A stretch of 64,000 nucleotides of DNA. Origin: Bilabrum cf. latius (taxonomy: Eukaryota; Bigyra: Bicosoecida; Bigyra; Bicosoecida). Of the stretch, positions 19,525 through 30,730 are shown in pieces. The notes under the pieces were generated by a model. That model searched no databases. It saw only the letters and a program-made list of their open reading frames with translations, and was not told the DNA's origin. The DNA lies in NCBI GenBank assembly GCA_965178125.1, contig OZ237770.1, forward strand, positions 558,001 through 622,000. Direction: 5' to 3'. Position 1 is the stretch's first letter. Each line of letters opens with the position of its first letter. Position numbers and translations under genes: made by a program.

Positions 19525-22500
19525 ATGGCGCAGTCCACGTACGACGCCACCAAGCATGTGAAGGCTCTCGATTACCTCCGGGCCTTCCTGGACCGCCGCG
19601 CGAAGGGCTACGCTCAGAACCCGCATCGCGTGCGCATCGGAGTCCCAGGGCCACTTCAACCAGGAGGTGCCGCCCTGCCTGGCCCGCCGGCCGGCGAGGC
19701 GCAGGCCCAGATCCCGGCCCAGGTGGGGCCAGCGCCAGGCGGCCATGCCGCCGGGGGGGGCGATGCGGCAGGCCTGCCGGCCCCCGTCCCAGCCATCGGC
19801 GAGCATGCTCCGGAGCACCAGCACCAGCAGCAAGAGGGCGCCCACCAACCACCACCTGGTGCAGCTCTTGCTGCTGGCCAGCAGGCGATGCCCGCCGCCC
19901 CGCCCCAGCACCCGGCTGGTCCGGGTGCCAACCTGCCGGTCCCAGGAGGCTTGCAGCCCGAGCCGCCAGCTGGCGAGGCCGACGCCTTCCTCCCGATCCC
20001 GGAGCCCCAGCAGGAGCCTGCAGGTGGGCCAGCCGGTGTCGGTCCGGCCCCTCCAGCAGCCGAGCAGCAGCCAGCTGCCCAGGCTGCCCAGCACCAACTC
20101 GTCCCTGGGCCCGTGCCTCTCGCCGAGGTGCCCGTCCTGGCCGGGGTCGGCGCAGGGGAGGACGCGATGGGCAACGACGAGCCCCCAGAAGCGGTCCAGG
20201 CCATCTTCCTCGGGCGCCAAGCCGCCCACGCGGCCACCCTGGCAGCTCGGCAGGCCATGGTCTGGGATGCTCAGGGCCAGCAGCCGCTCTTCGGGGCAGA
20301 GGGAGGAGCGCCCGAGCTGCCCGTCCCTGGAGTCGTGTTCGCTGCCGGTGCAGAGGCAGCCGGCGCCCAAGGCGGTGGCGCAGGCCCAGACGCCGGAGGG
20401 GAGGTCGGTGCACCACCCGTGCAGGCATGGAACCTGGTCGTCGGCGACCCTGGGGGAGCGCAGGGAGAGGAGGCCCTGGCCGTCAACCTCCCGCCCGAGT
20501 ACCGGTTCGGCATGCACGAGGCGACAGACGACCTCGCGCAGCACCCCATGCTGGCCTACCACATATGGGAGGTGGACGACGAGGCGGTGCAGGCCCTGCA
20601 GGGCCTGCTGACCTGCGTTGGCAGGCAGGAGCTGCCTCCCGAGGTGTGGAGGGCGCTCGCACCTCCAGTGATGGAGACGGTGACCATGCAAGGCATGCGG
20701 CGCTGGTGGGCGTACCAGAGGCGCGCCGTTGTCGTCGTGGACAGCCTCCTGCATGCCGAGACTGATGCTGCCGGCGTGGAGCAGCGCGCGCAGAGGCGCG
20801 GCCGCTTTCTCGTGCAGCTCGTTGGCTGGACTGACATCACCAAGATGCTGGAGAGCGAAGACCTGAACGAGGAAGGGGCTGCCTTCATTCGGAGCAAGCT
20901 GGCTTCGGTGGCGGTCAGCTTCTGGCCGTCTCCGATGCTGGCGGAGCCCGGGCTGCACAGCCACAAGCTCTCTCCGCTCCGCACGGAGTGGGATCACTAC
21001 ATCGAGTACAACCGCGTGGACGAGACGGTCTTTGACGCGGTCGGGCTCTCCGAGCAGCCTCCAGCGTTCATGTACGAGGACGAGGACGAGGACGAGATGG
21101 AGGAGGGGCCGGCGGCGCAGCCGGCTGGGGCGGAGGAGCATGCAGAGGGCGACGAAGATGCCGGGTATGAGGCTGGGGAAGGCGAGTGGGGTGGGGAAGG
21201 CCAGTGGGACTCGGACGGAGACCAAGGTGGCGACGAGGAAGCGGATGGTGGAGATCCTGCCGCGGAGGCTTTCGGAGTTGCGGATGCCGAGCTGGAAGGC
21301 GAGCCTGAAGAGGAGCAGGAGGCCGCCCCGGATGTGCTGCGGAACCCACCAGACGGCATGGCGGCCCCCGTGGCGGTCCGCTCTGAGCTCTCCGATGTCG
21401 ACGCCATGGAGGTGGTCGGGATCCTATCCGGCGCCGGAGCCTCCCAGGAGGTGCAGACCAGCCCGTTCATGCTGGCGCTTGGGGGGCCGGTGTCACGGCT
21501 CCTGCTGGACGAGCCGCTGGACCAAGCCTACGGCCTCATCGACGTGCTGATTGGAGCCGACTCGGCGACGCAGGATGGGGTCCTCTGCGGGCGCAGGGGT
21601 CTGCAGAGGGACGGGGGGCAGATCAGGGTGCAGTCGGCCACGCAGCAGCACCAGCGCACCGAGGTGGACACGAGCGGCTCATCCAGGCCCCGGCTCGGCT
21701 ACAGCATCGTCTTCAACCGGCACATCCCCACGTAGGAGCGGGACAATCCCGGCACGCCGAGGAGTCACGGCGCGTACTACTCACCCCGCATCGACGTCGC
21801 GTACCTTGGACCGATGGGGATCCAGAACATGGGTGTGGATTCGGAGCCGCTGCGGCTGCACCGCATCCATCACGCTCTCCCTGCACCAGCAGGGGACCAC
21901 GTGACCGTCCAATCCCTGACATCGGACGTTCGAAGTGCAGCTCGTCGCTTCCACCAGAGCAGCGAGGAGGTTGGGGTGCTAGAGGAAGCTGAAGCGATCC
22001 TGGAGGGAAGCACCGGCACAGTGCGAGGCAATGCCAGGGCCGTGAAATCCGCACGTGCCACGCTCCGCAAGTACCTCACGATGATGCCCAAACAGCGCGG
22101 GGTCGGATCTGGCGACGTCTCGGTCTCTGTCCTCCTGGCGGGGGCGGCTGAGGTGCGAGTCGTGCTACCGGAGGGCGGTGTGGCTCGGGTGTTTGGCGTT
22201 GCTCACGCAGGGTCTGAGGAAGAGCAGGCCTCCTTGCGCACACTCGCGAGGCGCTGGAACATCCGGCGACTGGAGGGAATGCGCCTCGTTGGAACGCCGT
22301 TCGACCAGGCCGTGCAGTCGCTCCTGATTGGCATCGCAGGTGCCATCAACTACGTGAGAGAGAAGGAGGGGTACCGCGGGCCCGAGTTCATGGTGCAGTC
22401 GACCCCGAGGACTGCCACGACGGCGCAGGGACTCTCCGCATCGTACGCGATTGTAGCAACCGACTCGCCCGTCGGTGTCTCTCGCGGAAGCACCCACACC

Positions 22501-25500
22501 GAGACTTTGAGTCCTGGAGACCGTCACATGGGCGTGCGTGGGACTGCTGAGCCTGATGGCGGGCATCGCATCAGGCCCGGGTACTTCCTGTGCGAAGTGC
22601 TCCGGGTTCTGAGCGAGGACGCGGCCCTGCATCCCACCCAGGTCAGCCATCTGCCCCACAGGCTGAGATATCCTGACGGACTGAAGATCCAAGGGGTCCT
22701 GGCGTGCTCGATCTACCGAATCCTGGTCGTCGGGGGCCAGAACCAGGCGGCGGTTGCTGTGATGCGATCCCTGATGCTGCGACAGGCTCCGGCCGCTGGT
22801 GAGCCTGAGGAGGACCCTCCGGACCACGGCGGGCACCCTGTAGTGTTTGTCGACCCTCTTGCCGCCGGGAGGGACGCCATCCGCATGGCGACGGAGCTCG
22901 GGCAACATCGACCAGAGATCCAGTGCCAGGACCCCGTGTTGCTCTCCATGGACCTGGGCTTCATGGCAGGTGGCGGCGACATGCACGCTGCGTTTCCGAG
23001 CGTGCTGGGCCTGCGTCATGCCATGGCACTTGCGGGTGATGCCGTGGCCGACATCTCCTCCGTACCGGGCTTCGGACAGGTGGGGAGCTAGTTCGTCTTC
23101 CCAATGCAAGTGGATGAAGAGAACGTGAACTGCCTGCTCATGAGCCCATCTCTGGGCAGTGTGCAGTTCAGGGCTCGTGCCAGAGGCGATACGCAAGCTG
23201 CCATGACTAAGCATGACTTTCAGCACGTGGCTGAGCTGGTATCGCAGGCCACCCGCGAGCGGGACGACGAGTTTGTTCGTAAGCTCTTGCCCGCGATGCT
23301 GAGCGTATCTCACGGGGTGCAGATGTACGTCGAGCAGGCGTTCCGCTCCACGAGGCTCAGCGGCGACAGTCACCAACGGCTTGGGTCTCGGCTGTATGGT
23401 GAGCTGGAGCGATGCAGGCAGCAGGTTCCAAAGGTGGGGCGGGCTGCTGCGGCCACCATGGCAAGGGTTGCGCACGACGAGGCCACCGAGATCGCGTGTC
23501 GCAGGTTGCAGGCTATAGGTGACGCTCGAGCATCGCTTCGCGTCGAATTCAGCATGGCAGGGCCCGGTCTTCTGATGGGACTAGCAATGGCGCTGGGACT
23601 TGAGGACGGACACGCCAGTCTCGTGGATGCCCTGGCGGAAGGAACGTCGACAGTTCGAGCGCCCTTCTTTGACACAGTTGCTGCCATGGTGCAGCGGGAG
23701 GTGGCGCATGCCGTCACGCGGGACTTGGAGGAGGCGGTCCGAGGGGCCATGGCTACGGCGGCCAGTATCGAGATAAAGGCTATGGCGGCTGAGCAGGTGT
23801 CGGACGGTTTAGCTGTTCAGCAGGCAGTCGCAGGGGAGCTGCGCATGCTTGCGCTGGATGTGTCGCAGATGGTGGCCCCCACCCAGACTGGGCAAGCCAT
23901 GACCCGGTCCATCATGGAGTCCGTCCTTCCGCGTCCCGAGGCCAGACTGCGGCAGGCCATCTGGCATGTGGCGGATGGCACCATTGCGGACCGACGGCGA
24001 ACGGTGGAGAAGGATCCACGCAACTGGAACGGCCAGTGCCGCGTAGCCCAGGCAACTCTGGCTATGGTGCTTCAGGTTGTGACCAGGGGCGGGGTGAGGG
24101 AGATCACGGATCCGGAGGCCCGCTCTCCAGAGGTGCTTCCGAAGCTGCTGCACGGCGTAGCGTCACTCATCGTGGTGGGTGTGCAGTCGGCCTCGCTCAT
24201 TGCCTGCACGGGGTAGCGACCACTCGCGGTAACACGGGCTGACAGCCGGCGCCACGTTGTCGGATTCGCCGCTGGGACTGAGTCTCCCAAGGACTGCGCC
24301 TTGCTGGATCTGAGGTCGTTCCTGCAGAGCGGCAGTGACGATCCCTGCGTGGAGCTCGGCCGGGTCATTGGTCGAATGCTGCACCCGGCCTTGGTGTCTG
24401 CCGTGCTGATCAACGCACCAGGCCCTCTACTGACTGCTGTAGTGCGAATCAGCCCAGGGAGGCTTGCGTCCGAGGTGGTCATGCAGCTCGAGAATACCGT
24501 GGCTCTGACGCAGAGCATTGAGCAGCAGGCCAAAGCGGCCACCTTACTGGGAGCTCCAGCCTCGCTGATGCACGAGACCATGAGAAACCTGGGAGTAACG
24601 CTCGAGGACATGGTCTCCGCGCTCCAGAAGGCGTACGAGGACGTTCCCTTGGCGGCAATTGGTGCATTTGCGGCCATGGTGAGAGGAGGCAAGAACGAGA
24701 AGTTTCCGCATGGGACGGCGATTCCGGTGAACACCCCTGGTGTGCCATTTCCGCTAGCGCTGTGTCTTACCGGCTAGGATGACGACGGACGGTTCAGGCT
24801 AGGGTCGCTCCCGCTGGGCGGAGTGCCGGATACCATAAGGGTGGATGGGACCCAGTCTGCCTCCCCACTGCAGCTGATGCTTGCTGGCAGGGCGGCCACC
24901 GTGCTACACGACAACCTGCTCCAGATTGCTATCGGCACGGTCCGTCGGCAGGGCCGTTTGGTCAAGGAAGAGGAACTCGACTTGGTTCGCAGGGGCACGC
25001 ACGCAGGGGAGCGCTTGACGCTGGCGCTGCCGGGTTCGACGCAAGAGGCTGCCCGTGTCGACAGCCTCACCCGAGCTGCAGTCTTGGCAGCCATGCGGCG
25101 GATCTAGAAGTTCAGATATATGAGCACTTCCGTCTACGACAGGACCAGGCGACTGCTTCGTGCACGGTAGGTGGAGCCTTGGGATGCGCTTGACGTGGAG
25201 GATATGCGGAGGCCCTGGCGGGACTAGTTCCGCTTGCCATTGGAGGAAGGTACCATCGGTGAGAGTACTGCAGCGGTACTTAGGCGTGGAAGCTTCGAGA
25301 CCAGACGGGCTAGCCTTGCGCTGATGGGCATCGCCACGGTGGCGGGTCGGGCTTGCCAGGAGGAGGCATAGCAGCCCGTAGTGCGAGCAACACGTTTGGT
25401 AGTAGGGTGGTTGAGGTCCGATGTCTCTGACGCAATGGTCCTGGACGATGGAAGCGAACAGCGTCAAGCTGCCGTCAACGCTGCTGCAGGGGCCGAGATG

Positions 25501-26511
25501 CTCCTCACGGAACTGTGTGGTGTCGAGACCGTGAAGCTCTTGGCCAAGGTGCAAGCGCTCATGGACCGATCCGAGGCTGCACATCTGCGCCACAGAGACG
25601 AAATTATGCATGGAGATCTGCCGGAGACGAACAGCCGGCAAGAGCGCGTAGGTTTTCGTATCGGCTGTGCAATCGCGGCAAGTAGAGGGCAAGAGGCTTT
25701 GGAGAAGCTGAGGAGACTCTCATCGCTGGTCCGGATGGCTCGACGGGTGGTGAAGACAGCTCGCAATGCTTTGCACGGCGGTGCAAGTTGTCACGCAGTG
25801 CTTGCCATGGTTCGTGCGTCCATTGGACGGGTCCGAGGCCTACGAAATGCCGTGGAGCGAGCGCGTGAGTTGGCTGGAGCTGCCGAGGTCGAAGGGGAAG
25901 GAGCAGCGGAGCGGCTGGGGAGACTGGGTGCTCTCGGATGGGAGGCCATCCAAGCGGAGCGAGTTCGTCTGGTGGTGCAAGCAGCTAGAGGAGCCGCTCG
26001 CTTGTACAGGCGTAGTCGGACATATCCAGTTGGATCCGCCAGATAGAAGGTCTGCCTGCGAGGTACGCTGCTTCTGACGGGGTTTGTCAGATCCTAGCGA
26101 CATCCCTTTGCAGTAGAGCCCAGTCCTTTGGCACGGACGCTTGCTGGGTGGAGCGTGGTGCAGGAGTGGAAGCATGTGTTGCGCCAGCACTCTTTGTTGA
26201 TGGGCCTGGGTGTGGGACTTGGCGATGAAGACGAGCGGGTGCAGTAGGTGTGCCAGACGGTGTTTCGTGCCAACGACGATCCTATGGAGGTAGAATTGGC
26301 CGAGGGGCCCGGCAACTGGAGTCCTGCCGAGATCAGTGCATTTAAAGCAGCGGATGTCTGGGGAGAGGACCAAGGGAAGATGGCCCTGTCCATTGGAAAG
26401 GTCTAGGGCTTGCTCGCATCATGGCGGAGAACAGCGAAGCATCTTCAAGAGACCGCTCAAGCTGATGGCCGCGGAAAGGGCAGGATGCAGCTCTAGCACA
26501 TGTTCGGTTGA
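19525..26511 (+). CDS. Giant protein of unknown function (2328 codons) with 13 in-frame UAG codons
   Basis: The frame from ATG 19525 to TGA 26509-26511 contains no TAA, no other TGA and no frameshift. It is crossed by TAG at 21733, 23089, 24214, 24775, 25105, 25168, 25225, 25369, 26044, 26095, 26245, 26404 and 26494. Order: short charged N-terminus (1-45); Pro/Ala/Gln-rich low-complexity region (about 45-330); a denser, probably folded part (about 330-505) with HPMLAYHIWEVDDEAV and RRWWAYQRRAVVVVDSLL; an acidic region (about 515-610, EDEDEDEMEE); then about 1600 residues of Ala/Val/Arg-rich, helix-prone sequence. Some segments recur, for instance GRFRLGSLPLGG near 1755 and FRLPLEEGTIG just after UAG 1901. 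I find no catalytic motif, transmembrane segment or family I know. UAGs are absent from the first 736 codons and crowd toward the end, which fits either a reassigned codon used unevenly or loss of constraint after the first UAG. Confidence 0.6.
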
Positions 26512-26627
26512 TCCTGTCAGGTGTCTAGACGTGTTGAAGTAGATACTGTTCTTGTAGATCCAAATCTATACAACGAGAAAAAAAAATCATATCAATAAGC
26601 ATGCTCGAAATGTCAAGAAATCCAGAA
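26512..26627. other. 3' flank of the giant gene
   Basis: AT-rich DNA with an A9 tract near 26579, directly before the 839-bp repeat. No gene. Confidence 0.4.
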
Positions 26628-29110
26628 GGACCCACACCACGCCCATCCTACAACCGCGATGAGACATCCACACACCGGAATGAGACCTGCCACATTGAGG
26701 TCACATCTGGTGGATTAGAATGGTCCGTGTCGGGCATCCTTAGCTCGCAGATGCGCCATTGCTGCCGCAGGATAGGAATGAAGGAGCTTGGCCCCGAAAA
26801 CGTGGTGGATTTTTTTCTCCCATTTCAGTAAACCAAGTACGCTAAATGATTAAATACAATAATACAAGCTCACGAATTAGCTAATCGGATTTGAAATTCC
26901 CCCACAAAGGGGAAAGGTTAGGAATAGGGTTTATGTCATAGACCGGTGAGATTGAGACTTGGTTGAAAGATTTGAAACTCCGAGTTATTCCAGGGAACAT
27001 CGTACATAGGTGCATAGACATCATGTGGAAAGTGTAAGGCATTGGAAATGTTTCCCGGCTGAGAAAACATGGATCAAAGATTCGGGTTAGGGCTCGTATT
27101 TGTGTGGCGTTACACTTGGTAGGGAACAAGCAATGTTGTGTCGTCATGATACACTTGGGACAATGTCAAGTACCATCAAGCACAAGTGTATGCGATTTGA
27201 AGACATTGCATCCATAAGTTGCCGCGATATTGAAGATCAAAGTTCTGAAGGTTAGGGTTAGGGTTAGGGTTTTCCCTGAGGGGCGTGCATTAGCTGTGAA
27301 TGAGATTTTTTTGATTTCTAGGGTTCATTTGCACTTTGAATCATCATGTATTATGTGTGTGAAGTTTGGAGATTGGCTGACATACAGTTATTGAGCACTT
27401 GAGCAATACAAGTAGTTGCCTTTGCTCATCTGGTCGGCGCCACGCCCACAGTGACTGGGCGACTGGCGACCCACACCACGCCCATCCTACAACCGCGATG
27501 AGACATCCACACACCGGAATGAGACCTGCCACATTGAGGTCACATCTGGTGGATTAGAATGGTCCGTGTCGGGCATCCTTAGCTCGCAGATGCGCCATTG
27601 CTGCCGCAGGATAGGAATGAAGGAGCTTGGCCCCGAAAACGTGGTGGATTTTTTTCTCCCATTTCAGTAAACCAAGTACGCTAAATGATTAAATACAATA
27701 ATACAAGCTCACGAATTAGCTAATCGGATTTGAAATTCCCCCACAAAGGGGAAAGGTTAGGAATAGGGTTTATGTCATAGACCGGTGAGATTGAGACTTG
27801 GTTGAAAGATTTGAAACTTCGAGTTATTCCAGGGAACATCGTACATAGGTGCATAGACATCATGTGGAAAGTGTAAGGCATTGGAAATGTTTCCCGGCTG
27901 AGAAAACATGGATCAAAGATTCGGGTTAGGGCTCGTATTTGTGTGGCGTTACACTTGGTAGGGAACAAGCAATGTTGTGTCGTCATGATACACTTGGGAC
28001 AATGTCAAGTACCATCAAGCACAAGTGTATGCGATTTGAAGACATTGCATCCATAAGTTGCCGCGATATTGAAGATCAAAGTTCTGAAGGTTAGGGTTAG
28101 GGTTAGGGTTTTCCCTGAGGGGCGTGCATTAGCTGTGAATGAGATTTTTTTGATTTCTAGGGTTCATTTGCACTTTGAATCATCATGTATTATGTGTGTG
28201 AAGTTTGGAGATTGGCTGACATACAGTTATTGAGCACTTGAGCAATACAAGTAGTTGCCTTTGCTCATCTGGTCGGCGCCACGCCCACAGTGACTGGGCG
28301 ACTGGCGACCCACACCACGCCCATCCTACAACCGCGATGAGACATCCACACACCGGAATGAGACCTGCCACATTGAGGTCACATCTGGTGGATTAGAATG
28401 GTCCGTGTCGGGCATCCTTAGCTCGCAGATGCGCCATTGCTGCCGCAGGATAGGAATGAAGGAGCTTGGCCCCGAAAACGTGGTGGATTTTTTTCTCCCA
28501 TTTCAGTAAACCAAGTACGCTAAATGATTAAATACAATAATACAAGCTCACGAATTAGCTAATCGGATTTGAAATTCCCCCACAAAGGGGAAAGGTTAGG
28601 AATAGGGTTTATGTCATAGACCGGTGAGATTGAGACTTGGTTGAAAGATTTGAAACTTCGAGTTATTCCAGGGAACATCGTACATAGGTGCATAGACATC
28701 ATGTGGAAAGTGTAAGGCATTGGAAATGTTTCCCGGCTGAGAAAACATGGATCAAAGATTCGGGTTAGGGCTCGTATTTGTGTGGCGTTACACTTGGTAG
28801 GGAACAAGCAATGTTGTGTCGTCATGATACACTTGGGACAATGTCAAGTACCATCAAGCACAAGTGTATGCGATTTGAAGACATTGCATCCATAAGTTGC
28901 CGCGATATTGAAGATCAAAGTTCTGAAGGTTAGGGTTAGGGTTAGGGTTTTCCCTGAGGGGCGTGCATTAGCTGTGAATGAGATTTTTTTGATTTCTAGG
29001 GTTCATTTGCACTTTGAATCATCATGTATTATGTGTGTGAAGTTTGGAGATTGGCTGACATACAGTTATTGAGCACTTGAGCAATACAAGTAGTTGCCTT
29101 TGCTCATCTG
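26628..29110. repeat. 839-bp tandem repeat, three copies (third truncated)
   Basis: Copies begin at 26628, 27467 and 28306 with GACCCACACCACGCCCATCC. They are almost identical (copy 1 has AAACTCCGAG, copies 2 and 3 AAACTTCGAG). Each contains a short internal telomeric stretch, GGTTAGGGTTAGGGTTAGGG, near its 3' third (27250, 28089, 28928). The third copy stops at GCTCATCTGG, where TTAGGG repeats begin and about 35 bp of the unit are lost. An 88-codon minus-strand frame is repeated with the unit and has no coding support. Confidence 0.96.
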
Positions 29111-29353
29111 GGTTAGGGTTTAGGGTTTAGGTTAGGGTTAGGGTTAGGGTTAGGGTTAGGGTTAGGGTTAGGGTTAGGGTTAGGGTTAGGGTTAGGGTTA
29201 GGGTTAGGGTTAGGGTTAGGGTTAGGGTTAGGGTTAGGGTTAGGGTTAGGGTTAGGGTTAGGGTTAGGGTTAGGGTTAGGGTTAGGGTTAGGGTTAGGGT
29301 TAGGGTTAGGGTTAGGGTTAGGGTTAGGGTTAGGGTTAGGGTTAGGGTTAGGG
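29111..29353 (+). repeat. Interstitial telomeric array, about 40 TTAGGG units
   Basis: Irregular start (GGGTTAGGGTTTAGGG, TTTAGG) then perfect TTAGGG to the junction at 29354. It truncates the third 839-bp copy. Confidence 0.97.
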
Positions 29354-29404
29354 TATCTAATATAAAGTCAGGGACAGGGTCGGGGAAAAAATATTTTCAT
29401 CTTC
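29354..29404 (+). other. Telomere-satellite junction sequence
   Basis: Exact copy of the junction at 15866. Duplicated at 41563-41613 and 53772-53822. Confidence 0.95.
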
Positions 29405-30480
29405 AAAATATGTCGAATTTTCGCGGATTGAGATCTCGGCAACTAATGGTGATATGAAGATGATTCGAACGGCAATAGGACGGCCGTAGGGCACAACATG
29501 GGGCAAAATTTTGTCAGGTTCCGTTTAAGTCGCGCGGCGCCGATATTGGGGTTTGAAGGTTTTGGTGTCGAATTTTCGCGGGATGAGATCTCGGCAACTA
29601 CTGGTGATATGAAGATGATTCGAACGGCAATAGGACGGCCGTAGGGCACAACATGGGGCAAAATTTTGTCAGGTTCCGTTTAAGTCGCGCGGCGCCGATA
29701 TTGGGGTTTGAAGGTTTTGGTGTCGAATTTTCGCGGATTGAGATCTCGGCAACTACTGGTGATATGAAGATGATTCGAACGGCAATAGGACGGCCGTAGG
29801 GCACAACATGGGGCAAAATTTTGTCAGGTTCCGTTTAAGTCGCGCGGCGCCGATATTGGGGTCTGAAGGTTTTGGTGTCGAATTTTCGCGGATTGAGATC
29901 TCGGCAACTACTGGTGATATGAAGATGATTCGAACGGCAATAGGATGGTCGTAGGGCACAACATGGGGCAAAATTTTGTCAGGTTCCGTTTAAGTCGCGC
30001 GGCGCCGATATTGGGGTTTGAAGGTTTTGGTGTCGAATTTTCGCGGATTGAGATCTCGGCAACTACTGGTGATATGAAGATGATGCGAACGGCAATAGGA
30101 TGGCCGTAGGGCACAACATGGGGCAAAATTTTGTCAGGTTCCGTTTAAGTCGCGCGGCGCCGATATTGGGGTTTGAAGGTTTTGGTGTCGAATTTTCGCG
30201 GATTGAGATCTCGGCAACTACTGGTGATATGAAGATGATTCGAACGGCAATAGGATGGCCGTAGGGCACAACATGGGGCAAAATTTTGTCAGGTTCCGTT
30301 TAAGTCGCGCGGCGCCGATATTGGGGTTTGAAGGTTTTGGTGTCGAATTTTCGCGGATTGAGATCTCGGCAACCACGGCAGATATGAAGATGATTTAAAC
30401 TGCATGTGGACGGGGCAGGGGCATAGCATGATTTATTTGTACCTCAGGTTCCGTTCCGGTCGTGCGGCATCGATATCTTT
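29405..30480. repeat. 155-bp satellite, subfamily C (about 7 monomers)
   Basis: Monomers with GTCGAATTTTCGCGGATTGA, GATATGAAGATGATTCGAAC and GTTCCGTTTAAGTCGCGCGG. The last monomer (about 30345-30480) is strongly diverged (ACCACGGCAG, GTTCCGGTCGTGCGGCATCG), typical of an array edge. Copies at 41614-42689 and 53823-54898. Confidence 0.96.
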
Positions 30481-30730
30481 AAGTGATTGGGACATATCTG
30501 TATGATATGCATTTTTAAATGTAAGTAGTAGTATGGATGTGGTGGATACAATTATGTTGTTTGATTGCGTTGATAGCAGATATTCGTTGGCCTATAGTCA
30601 AGACTAAACAGAATGCCTCTTGGCTCCTACTATTATGTCCTAACGGGTCACTGGCTGGCACTTTGGCAAGCTCCTCTCACAAGCTGGCCCAGCTGCCACT
30701 GACCTCAATTGCCATCCGATTGGCTGCTTT
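30481..30730. other. 3' flank of the gene paralog at 30731
   Basis: Unique for 100 bp, then (from about 30578, TATTCGTTGGCCTATAGTC) the downstream flank shared by every copy of this gene family. Confidence 0.6.

Noticed and set aside
21733-26496. Programmed stop-codon readthrough as the explanation for in-frame TAGs
   Set aside because: Thirteen successive readthrough events would give almost no full-length product, and the bases after TAG do not share the known CAATTA or CTA type context.
26881-28825. 88-codon minus-strand frame repeated in each 839-bp unit
   Set aside because: Short, AT-rich composition, no paralog divergence to test, and no upstream signal; the unit looks like non-coding repeat.
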